From: Gemmatimonadota bacterium
GTDB lineage: Bacteria > Latescibacterota > UBA2968 > UBA8231
Direction: 5' to 3'
Length of the DNA stretch: 64,000 nucleotides
Assembly (NCBI GenBank): GCA_009841115.1
Contig: VXML01000067.1
Span: 37,661-101,660, forward strand
How positions within the stretch are numbered: the first letter of the stretch is position 1; every line of letters starts with the position of its first letter. This document shows positions 20,304 through 28,240 of the stretch, piece after piece. The translations under genes and the position numbers were made by a program. The notes beneath the pieces were generated by a model that did no database searches, had not been told where the DNA came from, and saw nothing but the letters and a program-made list of their open reading frames with translations.

Positions 20304-22217
20304 CTAGTCACTAATCTCAGCGCTGATCAGCGCGACGGCCTCGGCTAGCGGGAGCGGGTCGAGTTGTTCGCCGGACCGCTGTCGGATTGAGACCTTGCCC
20401 TCTTCGATTTCGCGGTCTCCGGCGATCAGCATATAGGGCACCTTCTGCGTCTGCGCTTGGCGGATGCGCTTGTTGAGGGTTTCGCTGGCCGCGTCGAGTT
20501 CGGCCCGGATTCCAGCGGCGAGAAGCTGCTGATGGAGCTGGCTTCCGTACTCGGCGTGGCGCTCGGCAATAGGCAATACTACCGCTTGCACGGGTGCCAA
20601 CCACACTGGGAATGCCCCGGCGTAGTGTTCGATTAAAAAGCCGATAAAGCGCTCGTGCGTGCCCAGTGGCGCGCGGTGGATGCAGATGGGCGTCTCCTCT
20701 TCGCCCGCCGCATTGGTGTACGTCAAGCCGAAGCGGCCGGGCACGGCAAAATCGACTTGATTGGTGGCGATTGTAAACTGCCGCCCGATGGCGCTCCAAA
20801 CTTCGACGTCGATCTTGGGGCCGTAGAAGGCGGCCTCGTCGGGCACCTCTTCGTAGTTGATCCCGCCCCGCGCCATGGCACCGCGCACCATGTCCTCGGT
20901 GCGGAGCCACCGCTCGGGATCGTCGACGTACTTGGCTCCCAGACCCGAAGGCGCGTGGGTGCTCAAGCGCATCAGGTAATTCTCTAGGCCGAACAGCTCG
21001 AAATAGCGCAGGTACATCTGGCAGACGGCGAGGAATTCCTCCTCGAATTGGTCGAGGGTGCAGTAGATGTGCGCGTCGTTCATCTGCAACGAGCGTACCC
21101 GCATCAAGCCAAACAACTCGCCCGATTGCTCGTAGCGATAACACGTACCATACTCGGCCAAGCGCAGGGGCAGGTCGCGGTACGAGCGCGGGGCCGCGGC
21201 AAAAATTTTGTGATGGTGGGGGCAGTTCATGGGCTTGAGGTAGTACTTGACCCCCTCCAACTCCATCGGCGGGAACATGGACTCGGCATAGTACGGCAAG
21301 TGGCCGCTGCGCAGATATATGGACTCCTTGCAGATGTGCGGCGTGCGCACGCGCTGATAGCCAGCCTCTTGCTCGGTTTTGCGAGCCAAGTCTTCCAACT
21401 CGTCGATGAGCACTGCTCCCTTGGGAAGCCACAGGGGCAATCCCGGCCCTACTTCGTCGTCAAAGGTGAACAACTCCAGTTGCTTGCCCAGCGTGCGGTG
21501 GTCGCGCTTTTTGGCCTCTTCCAGCATCGCCAGATGGTGGTCGAGGGCTTCGCGGGTGGCAAAGGCCGTGCCGTATATGCGTTGCAACATCTTGCGGCTT
21601 TCGTCGCCGCGCCAGTAGGCTCCAGCCACGCTCAGGAGCTTGAAGTGTTTGACTTGTCCGGTGCCGAGCATGTGCGGCCCCCGGCACAAGTCGACGAACT
21701 CGCCGTCTTTGTAAAAGGACAAGGTCTGGCCTTCTTCTAAGTCGGCGAGGATCTCCTGTTTGTAGGGAGCGTTGGCGACCATTTCTTCCGCTTCTTGGCG
21801 CGCCACATCGATCCGCTCGAACTTGTGGTTTTGCTTGACGACCCGCTTCATCTCGCGCTCGATCTTTTGCAAGTCCTCGGGCGTAAAAGGCTCGGCCACG
21901 TCAAAATCGTAGTAGAAGCCGTCGTCAATGGCCGGGCCGATGGCCAGTTGCGCGTCTGGGAAGAGGCGCAGCACGGCTTGTGCCAGCACGTGCGACATGC
22001 TGTGGCGATAGATCCAGGCGGCCTCGTCCGCGTCCCAGGGAATGAGTTCGACTTCTGCCTCGCTGGTGAGTTGGGTGTGGAAGTCCACGTGCTCGTCGCC
22101 AGTGCGGGCGGCAATGTATTGCTTTAACAGTTCCTTGTTCTCTTGGACGAGGATTTCCTTGAGCGTACCCTCGCCGGGGTATTCGATGGCTTGTCCTTGG
22201 GGGACTTTGATCAACAT
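20304..22217 (-). CDS. thrS: Threonyl-tRNA synthetase
   Basis: 637 residues, complete. It has an N-terminal TGS domain (1-60), the second additional (editing) domain with HSMSHVLAQ and CRGPH zinc-type ligands, the class II core with the zinc cysteine in KPMNCPHH, motif 2 around CYRYEQSGELFGLMRVR, and a C-terminal anticodon-binding domain. AAGGAG lies 6 bases before the ATG. The transcript leader at 22218-22414 carries a Thr-rich leader ORF, an antiterminator and a terminator (see separate entries), so expression is very likely controlled by the supply of charged tRNA-Thr. Confidence 0.97.
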   Translation of the reverse strand: MLIKVPQGQAIEYPGEGTLKEILVQENKELLKQYIAARTGDEHVDFHTQLTSEAEVELIPWDADEAAWIYRHSMSHVLAQAVLRLFPDAQLAIGPAIDDGFYYDFDVAEPFTPEDLQKIEREMKRVVKQNHKFERIDVARQEAEEMVANAPYKQEILADLEEGQTLSFYKDGEFVDLCRGPHMLGTGQVKHFKLLSVAGAYWRGDESRKMLQRIYGTAFATREALDHHLAMLEEAKKRDHRTLGKQLELFTFDDEVGPGLPLWLPKGAVLIDELEDLARKTEQEAGYQRVRTPHICKESIYLRSGHLPYYAESMFPPMELEGVKYYLKPMNCPHHHKIFAAAPRSYRDLPLRLAEYGTCYRYEQSGELFGLMRVRSLQMNDAHIYCTLDQFEEEFLAVCQMYLRYFELFGLENYLMRLSTHAPSGLGAKYVDDPERWLRTEDMVRGAMARGGINYEEVPDEAAFYGPKIDVEVWSAIGRQFTIATNQVDFAVPGRFGLTYTNAAGEEETPICIHRAPLGTHERFIGFLIEHYAGAFPVWLAPVQAVVLPIAERHAEYGSQLHQQLLAAGIRAELDAASETLNKRIRQAQTQKVPYMLIAGDREIEEGKVSIRQRSGEQLDPLPLAEAVALISAEISD

Positions 22218-22235
22218 GACGCGCTCCTTGGCATG

Positions 22236-22268
22236 AAAAAACCCGCTGTCATTGGAGCCGACAGCGGG
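22236..22268 (-). terminator. Intrinsic terminator of the thrS leader (attenuator)
   Basis: On the minus strand CCCGCTGTC pairs perfectly with GACAGCGGG (9 bp, 9-base loop) and is followed by six T residues. It ends only about 19 bases before the thrS ATG, with the thrS ribosome site between, so it acts on the thrS transcript itself as well as ending any readthrough from the sulfatase gene. Confidence 0.88.
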
Positions 22269-22308
22269 GAGAGGTTAGAAAATAAACTTTAGTCCGTCGC
22301 TATCCGGC
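22257..22308 (-). promoter_or_regulatory. Antiterminator helix of the thrS attenuator
   Basis: Minus-strand segment 22308-22298 (GCCGGATAGCG) can pair with 22266-22257 (CGCTGTCGGC), the 5' arm of the terminator: ten pairs including one U-G, with a single bulged G. The first arm begins 6 bases after the last Thr codon and contains the leader ORF stop codon (TAG, 22302-22300). A ribosome stalled in the Thr codons leaves this arm free to block the terminator; one that reaches the stop covers it. Confidence 0.72.
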
Positions 22309-22413
22309 GCACATGGTCGTAGTCGTAGTGGTAGTCGTAGTAGTAGCCGTCGGCCCCGACGGGAAACCGCTGAGGCACGGTGCGGAAGCGACTGTGAGCA
22401 TGACAGAAATCAT
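22300..22413 (-). CDS. thrS leader peptide with ten consecutive threonine codons
   Basis: 37-codon ORF from ATG 22413 (or 33 codons from ATG 22401) ending at TAG 22302-22300. Codons 24-33 from the first ATG, bases 22344-22315, are ten Thr codons in a row (ACT, ACG and ACC mixed), with one more Thr two codons earlier. All variation within the run falls at the wobble position of this frame, as expected if Thr is selected; in the other two frames the same changes would alter the amino acid. No Shine-Dalgarno is visible, which is the main weakness, but the ATG would lie at the very 5' end of a transcript from the candidate promoter at 22421-22449, allowing leaderless translation. Confidence 0.75.
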   Translation of the reverse strand: MISVMLTVASAPCLSGFPSGPTATTTTTTTTTTMCAG

Positions 22414-22420
22414 GGCGTAT

Positions 22421-22449
22421 AAGATACCGGCAGAGGTCTAATTGTGCAA
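22421..22449 (-). promoter_or_regulatory. Candidate promoter of the thrS leader
   Basis: TTGCAC, 17-base spacer, TATCTT on the minus strand. The -35 is a weak match. The -10 and the spacing are the same as in the better promoter at 48303-48331. The predicted start is about 22414, one base before the leader ATG. Confidence 0.4.
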
Positions 22450-22455
22450 GAGCCG

Positions 22456-23946
22456 TTACGGCAGTTCGTAGTGGGTGTGATCGGGCAGGGGCACTGGCTG
22501 GCCGTCCTCGGTGTTGATGCTCCAGTCGGCTAGCCGCAGGCGCATGGCGGCGAGGGCGTCGCGGTGTTGTTCCTCGTCGATCACATTGACCAATTCGTTC
22601 GGATCGGCGACGAGGTCGTAGAGTTCGTCGCGGTCTCCCATGGGATCGTGGACGTACTTCCATTCGCGGGTGCGGACCATTTTGCAGCGGCCCGCCGCCT
22701 CGCGCCACTGCAAGGTGTCGATCAGAGTTTTGCGGCCATAGGGTTGAGGCAGTTTTTCCAAGTCGGCCATGGTAAAGAGCGGCCCGCCGCAGCCGTATTC
22801 GGAAAAGGTTGCGTCCCGAGGTGCAGCGTCGGTCGCGGTGGGCAGCGGCGTTCCGTGCATTGAGCGGGGCTGCTCTAACTCTTGCAAGTGCAGCAGCGTC
22901 GGCACTACGTCGATCAGATTGGCCATGCTCTGGTCGCGCACGCCGGTGGCGACCTGTCCGGGCCAAGAGACGATCAACGGCACGCGCGTTAGGCTGTCGT
23001 AGAAGACCCCACCCTTGCACTGCATGGCGTGTTCGCCCATGAAGTCGCCGTGGTCCGAACAAAAGACCACAATCGTCTGCTCCCGCAGCCCTAGTTCGTC
23101 GAGCTTGTCGAGGATCTGTCCGAGCGCGTCGTCGATAAAGCGCACCATGCCGAAGTACGAGGCCATGACGCCGTAGAGGTCTTCAGGCGGGTCGCGGCGC
23201 ACTCCCAGCATTTGGTAGAGCGCCCGGTTGCGCTCTGGGGCGCGCTCGTCGTCGAATTCGTCGTCGCGCCAAGGGGGCAGGTCGATGGCCGTGGGTGGGA
23301 ACAGGGACGCGTACTCGGCCGGGCACAGCCACGGTTCGTGTGGATCGGGGAAGGAAACCCACAGGGCAAAGGGCTGGTCTTGGTGCTTTTCGATGAAGCG
23401 CGTCGTCTGCCCAGCGATCAAGCCGGTGGAGTGGTCTTCTAACGGCAGGTCGGAGGTACCGTAGCTAAAGCGGGGGTTCTGGTGGGCGAGCTGGCGATGC
23501 GCAGCGGCGACTTTGCGGCGACCTTCTTCCGGCCGGAACCAGTCCATGCCTCGCGTCTGTGGCCCCTCGTTGCGCCCGCCGTGGGTAAAGGCATTCCACA
23601 CGTCAAAGAGCGCCAAATCTTCCTCCCGATGGAAGCAGTGGTTTTTGCCGATCAGGCCCGTGGCGTAGCCAGCCTCCTTCCAGAGTTGCCAGGCGTGCGT
23701 GGCGTCGGCGGGCATCAAGGTCTGATTGCGTCGGCCGCCGTGCGAGTGGGGAAATTGCGAGGTCCAAAACGAGATGCGCGCTGGCACGCAGAGCGGGTGT
23801 GGGGTGATGGCGTTTTCAAAGAGCACGCCGTCGGCGGCAAGGCGTTCCATGGACGGGGTTTGGCAAAAGGTGTTGCCGTAGAGATGGCTGGCCGTGGCGC
23901 GCTGTTGGTCGGTCATTATGACGAGGATGTTGGGGCGGTCGGTCAT
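22456..23946 (-). CDS. Formylglycine-dependent sulfatase
   Basis: 496-residue type I sulfatase of the alkaline phosphatase superfamily. The modification motif CVPAR (Cys53, form C-x-P-x-R) is followed by ISFWTSQFPHSHG. Metal ligands fit the MTDQQR start and the VVFCSDHGDFMGEH segment. No clear signal peptide, so it is probably cytoplasmic. The ATG at 23946 begins the canonical DRPNILVIMTDQQ strand, with AAGGAA upstream. A formylglycine-generating enzyme is needed but not in this window. The 190 bases after its stop hold the thrS leader. Confidence 0.88.
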   Translation of the reverse strand: MTDRPNILVIMTDQQRATASHLYGNTFCQTPSMERLAADGVLFENAITPHPLCVPARISFWTSQFPHSHGGRRNQTLMPADATHAWQLWKEAGYATGLIGKNHCFHREEDLALFDVWNAFTHGGRNEGPQTRGMDWFRPEEGRRKVAAAHRQLAHQNPRFSYGTSDLPLEDHSTGLIAGQTTRFIEKHQDQPFALWVSFPDPHEPWLCPAEYASLFPPTAIDLPPWRDDEFDDERAPERNRALYQMLGVRRDPPEDLYGVMASYFGMVRFIDDALGQILDKLDELGLREQTIVVFCSDHGDFMGEHAMQCKGGVFYDSLTRVPLIVSWPGQVATGVRDQSMANLIDVVPTLLHLQELEQPRSMHGTPLPTATDAAPRDATFSEYGCGGPLFTMADLEKLPQPYGRKTLIDTLQWREAAGRCKMVRTREWKYVHDPMGDRDELYDLVADPNELVNVIDEEQHRDALAAMRLRLADWSINTEDGQPVPLPDHTHYELP

Positions 23947-23971
23947 GAGTGGGTTCCTTTTATCCGTAAGA

Positions 23972-24439
23972 TTATAGACGACACAAATTTTTATTTTTAA
24001 GCAGTCTGTCGTGACTACGCTGAAAGCTCCCGTCTTCACTCGTCGAGTAAACTTTGCCTCGGGGATCGTCGATCAGGCTCTTGTTCTTGAAATCCTGCTG
24101 CAAGTTGCCATCGTTCGAGTATAATAACCGAGCACCGCTGACTTGAGCCAAGGCAATGACATGTGGATCATTGGACCTGATTGCGGCCGCACTTTGGATT
24201 TGCTCTGTCCTTGCGTCCACTTCACTCCTATTCACGATTCTCATTTTTCCAGCAAGCTGGGCCTCCTGTCCCCAACGTCTAAATTCCGCCGAACTTTTTT
24301 CAAGCTCCTCAAGCAACTTGCCGCCGACTATTAGCTGGCCACTTCCTTTGTTGAGCCAATCAAAGAACTTCTCTCCTGCCGGCGGTAGATTGGAACCGAA
24401 TACCTCAGAGACGACATTGGCGTCAACAATTGCACACAT
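23972..24439 (-). CDS. PIN-domain protein paired with an AAA ATPase
   Basis: 155 residues. A PIN fold is suggested by acidic residues at Asp6 (AIVDANVV), Glu12, Asp91 (SNDPHVIALA) and Asp110 (LLYSNDGNL), spaced as in PIN nucleases. The C-terminal about 35 residues are basic and polar. It starts 3 bases after the ATPase stop and is surely cotranscribed. PIN plus AAA gene pairs are found among defence and toxin-type modules; here the ATPase would be the sensor or regulator and the PIN protein the RNA-cutting effector. This role is inferred. Confidence 0.7.
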   Translation of the reverse strand: MCAIVDANVVSEVFGSNLPPAGEKFFDWLNKGSGQLIVGGKLLEELEKSSAEFRRWGQEAQLAGKMRIVNRSEVDARTEQIQSAAAIRSNDPHVIALAQVSGARLLYSNDGNLQQDFKNKSLIDDPRGKVYSTSEDGSFQRSHDRLLKNKNLCRL

Positions 24440-24442
24440 TCT

Positions 24443-25840
24443 TCAGGTCCCGATAGACTGTCTCTTCCATAGAGACCTCGCCGTTTCTGCCAAGAAAAAG
24501 TTTCGATAGCCATCGGGTGCGCCTTCGATGTTTCCCTCCTCGTCAATGCGGAGTGAGTGGATGCAAACGTCCAAATCCTTACGCTCAAAAAAGAGGATGG
24601 AAACATCTTCGGGCCCCAACGGCGTTGTGCCATCGCGCACGTCCATACGCACCCGGTCGAGCAGGTGATCGCTGTGAGTCTCGATTACTAATTGGCGATC
24701 CGGCTTGGCGATCTGACAGAAAAGGCTCCCCAAGGCGGCTTGGGCGCTGGGGTGGAGATGCACTTCCGGCTGTTGTAACAAGAATATTGACGGTGGGGGG
24801 CCGCGTAACAGCTCCATGAAGTAATCGCCACGGAGCAGTTCGGTGACGACGGGCAGAACTTGACTGACACCATAGCCGACGTCGATCAGGTTGCGTTGAG
24901 GTCCCTTGACTCTACTGCCGAATTTTCTGATTTGCACTTGAAACGGTTCGCTTGCCTTTCTTCCGAAGGGCTTGATCGAAACTTCATCGAATAGCCCAGA
25001 CTCTTGACCGAATTTCTCAAGTTTCTGCTTGAGGGAGTTCCATTGCCTCTTATCCTGAAAAAACACTTCCGCGAGATACATCGGAACGTAATCGCCTTCC
25101 GGATTCCGTGTTGGTCGTGCGGGATCGTAGGTGCGTTGGGGCCTAGAACGGACAGGGGCACTGGCGTAAGGTCGCTGTTTACGACGGCCGAATTCTTGTA
25201 CTTCGTCAAAAATATGAGAAAGTCGTTGGAGCCGTTCCCAATCCTCGTCGGTGGGCGACTCAGAGCCTTGGCGAGCCTTTAGACTGCCGGGATCTACGTG
25301 AAAGGGCCACGATCGGGAGGATTCGAACTCCGACATGAGGGATTCAACGCTTATTTCCCCTTCCCAAGCACCATTCGGCGTTCCCCAGAGGAGCATTGGA
25401 ATCCCAGGTGGGGTGATATGTGCGGACAATTCTTCAATCCAGACGTCATCGCAAGAAAAGCGTCTGATTACTGAAACCGGTGCGGTGCCATATCGCCCGA
25501 ACGTCACGTTGAAGCGATATGAGCGATCAGTTGCAAACTCGACTCTCTGGTTATTTTGAATCACTCTTTGACTAGCAGCAAATCCCGCCTCGAAGTTAGT
25601 TGCCCGGCCACCCCGTCCCCCTCTGTGGTGGGCAATTTCGTCGAAGCTACCGAGGTCGTAAGGTTCTTCTTTGAAATCTAGGTCAGTCTGTCGATAGGCG
25701 ACATCCCACAGCGCTCGAATCATCGCCATGAAAGAAGTCTTACCGGTGCTGTTTTCGCCGACGAGAAGCGTCAACGGCGCGAGGTGGGCAGTCTGCTCTT
25801 CACGAAAGCAGCGGAAGTTCTTGAGTGTTATCTCGTCCAT
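24443..25840 (-). CDS. AAA ATPase of the DUF3696/OLD-like type
   Basis: 465 residues. Walker A is GENSTGKT (28-35) after an N-terminal strand MDEITLKNFRCF typical of RecF/OLD-like ATPases. A late LLQQPEVHLHPSAQAAL segment carries the Walker B and D-loop region, followed by VIETHSDHLLDRV. No TOPRIM domain follows, which separates it from classical OLD nucleases. The ATG at 25840 starts the canonical strand and has AGAGG upstream. The gene overlaps the relic of a DUF5615 toxin gene at its 5' end. It probably works with the PIN protein encoded next. Confidence 0.75.
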   Translation of the reverse strand: MDEITLKNFRCFREEQTAHLAPLTLLVGENSTGKTSFMAMIRALWDVAYRQTDLDFKEEPYDLGSFDEIAHHRGGRGGRATNFEAGFAASQRVIQNNQRVEFATDRSYRFNVTFGRYGTAPVSVIRRFSCDDVWIEELSAHITPPGIPMLLWGTPNGAWEGEISVESLMSEFESSRSWPFHVDPGSLKARQGSESPTDEDWERLQRLSHIFDEVQEFGRRKQRPYASAPVRSRPQRTYDPARPTRNPEGDYVPMYLAEVFFQDKRQWNSLKQKLEKFGQESGLFDEVSIKPFGRKASEPFQVQIRKFGSRVKGPQRNLIDVGYGVSQVLPVVTELLRGDYFMELLRGPPPSIFLLQQPEVHLHPSAQAALGSLFCQIAKPDRQLVIETHSDHLLDRVRMDVRDGTTPLGPEDVSILFFERKDLDVCIHSLRIDEEGNIEGAPDGYRNFFLAETARSLWKRQSIGT

Positions 25841-25914
25841 GGAATCATACCTCTCTTCAGCATCGGTACCCAATCGAGTGACAGATTCATGCCGATCAGG
25901 AGTTTGATACTCAT
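25828..25914 (-). pseudogene. DUF5615 PIN-like toxin, N-terminal stub
   Basis: 28 codons starting MSIKLLIGMNLSLDW, which matches the beginning of DUF5615 toxins (usually LLIDMNLSP). About 22 residues agree with the family, then the frame runs into the start of the ATPase gene and stops. Its ATG overlaps the DUF433 stop (ATGA), the normal arrangement of this toxin-antitoxin pair. The expected first catalytic Asp is Gly here (LIGMN). Only the stub survives. Confidence 0.6.
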
Positions 25915-26141
25915 GCGCTGGGCAGTGGAACTTCCCTTTCTTCGACCCGCCATGCTGCGTAAGCTAGGGCCTGATTGATGTCTTCCTGTTCAAGATAAGG
26001 GTAGGCGCTCAGGATTTCCTCGGAGGACCGACCAGCCGCCAAGAGACCCACGACGGTTCCAACTGTCACGCGTAGCCCCCGGATTCATGCCTTGCCGCCC
26101 ATGACGGCAGGGTCGAGCGTGATTCTCGATAGTTCTTTCAT
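25911..26141 (-). pseudogene. DUF433 antitoxin with in-frame TGA
   Basis: 77-codon frame reading MKELSRITLDPAVMGGKA, then TGA (26087-26085), then IRGLRVTVGTVVGLLAAG and a normal DUF433 C-terminus with YPYLEQEDINQALAYA. Family members have Cys at the TGA position (GGKPCIRG-like), so a single C-to-A change explains it. The next gene is a truncated DUF5615 toxin, so the whole module is decayed. Selenocysteine is possible in principle but no SECIS-like hairpin or Sec system is seen here. Confidence 0.72.
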
Positions 26142-26196
26142 GATCCGTTTCTCCTATTCAACCGCGCTCCAATTAATCCGAACCTTATCGACCTTA

Positions 26197-26265
26197 TTTA
26201 GTTACGCCTAGGGACTTTTCCCAGTCAACAGCCTCTTTGACACGCCCTACCGCTCCCACAATTCG
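26197..26265. repeat. Imperfect direct repeat bracketing the DUF488 pair, copy 1
   Basis: Shares TTAGTTACGCCTAG, then GTCAACAGCCTCTTTG, then CTCCCACAATT with the stretch at 28241-28334 in the same orientation; the right part is shorter here. Read on the minus strand both end in a reading frame with KEAVD and LGVTK before a stop, so the repeat derives from the 3' end of a common gene. Confidence 0.7.
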
Positions 26266-26410
26266 CTCAGTGACACGGCGAGTATGCGCTCGTCGGCCAA
26301 TGGGATCCGGTCGCAGTCGGTGTAGAGCAGGACCCCAGACTCGAAATCCTCTCCGCAGCGAGCGGCCAGCCGCACAAGCCCTTGCCCGTCTTGGATCAGA
26401 ATAGGCGTTG
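26247..26410 (-). pseudogene. Unidentified C-terminal coding fragment
   Basis: A frame of about 55 codons without a start, overlapping the 3' end of the dual-OB gene and ending at TAG 26249-26247. It is protein-like: PILIQDGQGLVRLAARCGE and later LYTDCDRIPLADERILAVSL. It looks like the tail of a protein whose front is missing. I do not recognise the family. It merges into direct repeat copy 1. Confidence 0.35.
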
Positions 26411-27226
26411 CTGAGGGTCATCTGGGACTGGGAACACCCCGACAATGACCCATGGATTAGGGGCAACTTGGTGAAATTGCTGCGTCGTACCAAGAAAAAA
26501 GTGAAGGTCGGTCTTCAGGAATGTGTCGAAGTACTTGTTCCTCACCTTGGCCAGTGCCGCATCCTCGTCCCCTTCTGTCGATTTCAAGCAATTCCAGTAG
26601 AGCGCGCCAGCCTCCCAGTCCAACACTTGGAGTTCGCTGCGTTTTCCGGTTGAATCCTCGAATCGGTACGAGAAGCTATACGGTAGTTTGGGGATGAGTT
26701 GGAATGTCTGACGCCAGCTATTGTCCTCAAATAGGGCAAGCTGGCTGTGCAACGCACGCATCTGATGAAGTTTCTCTTGATTCCAATTCCGGTCCTCGTT
26801 CTCCCAAATGAAATCAGTTACCTTAGTGGGTTTGAATACCGCCAAGGAGAGCGTATTACTTTTAGCGCCTTCGATAAGTCTGTCGAGTCGGTCATAAACC
26901 TGCGCGGTATGGAGCAATAGGCGACGGCGTTCACGCCACTTGTCGGAAGTATCGATATGTCCTACTGGAGTCAGTTCGTTTTGATCTGCCGGACTAAAAG
27001 ATTCAGGTCGAGGATCGGCGGTTCTGCGCACTAGTCGGCATTCAATCCAGTCATATTTCCGGTATTGCTCGCTTTCATTAAGACGACGGAAGGGCACGGG
27101 ATAGATGCGCACCCAAGTTCCATCCTCTCTGATACCGGCTGTACATACAGTTTCACCGTATGTCCTAGACAAAGTTGGATAGGTTTTTACAGTGACGAGG
27201 ATGCGTTGATTTTCCGTGGTTGTCAT
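26396..27226 (-). CDS. Dual-OB-domain-like protein paired with a DUF488 protein
   Basis: 276 residues. The start RILVTVKTYPTLSRTYGETV with CTAGIREDGTWVRIYPVPFR is the hallmark of proteins annotated as carrying a dual OB domain; the family assignment is from memory of the motif. It probably binds nucleic acid or nucleotides. Its ATG overlaps the DUF488 gene stop by 4 bases (ATGA), which fixes the start at 27226 and indicates obligate co-expression. Function of the pair is unknown; it sits among toxin-antitoxin and defence genes. Confidence 0.6.
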   Translation of the reverse strand: MTTTENQRILVTVKTYPTLSRTYGETVCTAGIREDGTWVRIYPVPFRRLNESEQYRKYDWIECRLVRRTADPRPESFSPADQNELTPVGHIDTSDKWRERRRLLLHTAQVYDRLDRLIEGAKSNTLSLAVFKPTKVTDFIWENEDRNWNQEKLHQMRALHSQLALFEDNSWRQTFQLIPKLPYSFSYRFEDSTGKRSELQVLDWEAGALYWNCLKSTEGDEDAALAKVRNKYFDTFLKTDLHFFLGTTQQFHQVAPNPWVIVGVFPVPDDPQQRLF

Positions 27227-28209
27227 AAATGTCTCACAGTACAACTCTGTTCTGCAGTATGGTGCGGTGCGGCTTGATCAAACAGATCTTTCTGGTCAAG
27301 GATCTGGCCGAGTGCGTCGGCGACACAGTGCCGATGGCATTGGTCGGCGTCACGCTCGTAACAGGTGAGCGCGACAGATTCGCCCAATCGCAGCCAAGCG
27401 CGGATTTTTGCCAAAGCATCACCCTGTCTCGGCAGGCTTTTCCTCTTGTATGTTCTGAAAAGGGCGTCGAAATCGGCTTGGGATTCTAAGCCCCGGCGTT
27501 GCCGTGATTCAATTCCGAGTTCGGGCAGGTGTTCGTAGCGGATACCGACTCCATCGCATGCCTTGGCAAGTGTGTTCTTAGAAAAGCCGTACTTACGGCT
27601 GATGGCGTTCCGTCGAACATCGCAAAGGACGGTCACACTTGCTTGGAGCAACGCATTGAGATAGCTCTCTAAAGTTCTTCCCTCGTACCCGATAGTCAAA
27701 AGCCGAGATGGGGTTCCTTTTGGGCGGGCGGATTCGATCCGACTGAGCGCGGCTTCATCGTTTTTAAGCACCTTCTCGGCAGTGTCACTGTGGATCGCGT
27801 AATAAGGATACTTGCGGTAGGTCTCTGCGATGAGCGCATCGCCTCGCAGCCTGCGGTAGCGCCGCGCAAATACGCGCATCGAATCGTCTTGGGCTTCGCC
27901 TGCGATGCGCTTGCCCTCCTCAGTGAGTGCCCAATGCTGGTGATCGTCGATCAGCAGACCGCAATCGACGAGGCGGCGGCGGTCTGCATAGCACGTGAAC
28001 GAGAAAGCTCCATATTGGTAGGGCACGAACTCGTAGGGACTTGTTTGGTCAGTGGGGAATAGCTCCTTGCAGTATAGGAATAGGAGTTTCTGGAAGTCTC
28101 GGCTGCCCGCGTTGCCCCCAAGTACGTCAAGCAGTGCGAGAAGCTGGCGCTGGCGTATGTACAGCCGGAGGGTTCCTTTTTTGTTTGTTGTTTGAACTGG
28201 AGTTCTCAT
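27223..28209 (-). CDS. DUF488 protein with N-terminal Panacea/SocA-like domain
   Basis: 328 residues in two parts. Residues about 20-110 resemble the Panacea/SocA (DUF4065-like) antitoxin domain: DFQKLLFLYCKEL then YEFVPYQYGAFSFTCYADRR and LVDCGLL. Residues about 168-310 are DUF488: LLTIGYEGRTLESYL, VTVLCDVRR and LTCYERDADQCHRHC. The ATG at 28209 is preferred over a TTG at 28215. No convincing ribosome site. Coupled to the dual-OB gene by a 4-base overlap. The pair lies between imperfect direct repeats. DUF488 function is not known; the conserved Cys and His suggest nucleotide or RNA chemistry. Confidence 0.68.
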   Translation of the reverse strand: MRTPVQTTNKKGTLRLYIRQRQLLALLDVLGGNAGSRDFQKLLFLYCKELFPTDQTSPYEFVPYQYGAFSFTCYADRRRLVDCGLLIDDHQHWALTEEGKRIAGEAQDDSMRVFARRYRRLRGDALIAETYRKYPYYAIHSDTAEKVLKNDEAALSRIESARPKGTPSRLLTIGYEGRTLESYLNALLQASVTVLCDVRRNAISRKYGFSKNTLAKACDGVGIRYEHLPELGIESRQRRGLESQADFDALFRTYKRKSLPRQGDALAKIRAWLRLGESVALTCYERDADQCHRHCVADALGQILDQKDLFDQAAPHHTAEQSCTVRHL

Positions 28210-28240
28210 GGTCAATTCACTATTTGATTAGTCAGCCCTA

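Noticed and set aside
22218..22455. T-box riboswitch upstream of thrS
   Set aside because: The conserved T-box sequence (AGGGTGGNACCGCG) and a specifier stem are not seen; the Thr codon run and the terminator/antiterminator pair explain the region better.
22289..23062. Long minus-strand frame over the sulfatase and thrS leader ending in a Tyr/Asp-rich tail
   Set aside because: Its front is an alternative frame of the sulfatase gene and is Arg/Ala-rich nonsense. The Tyr/Asp tail is the same DNA as the ten Thr codons; the base changes there are silent only in the Thr frame, so the Thr frame is the coding one.
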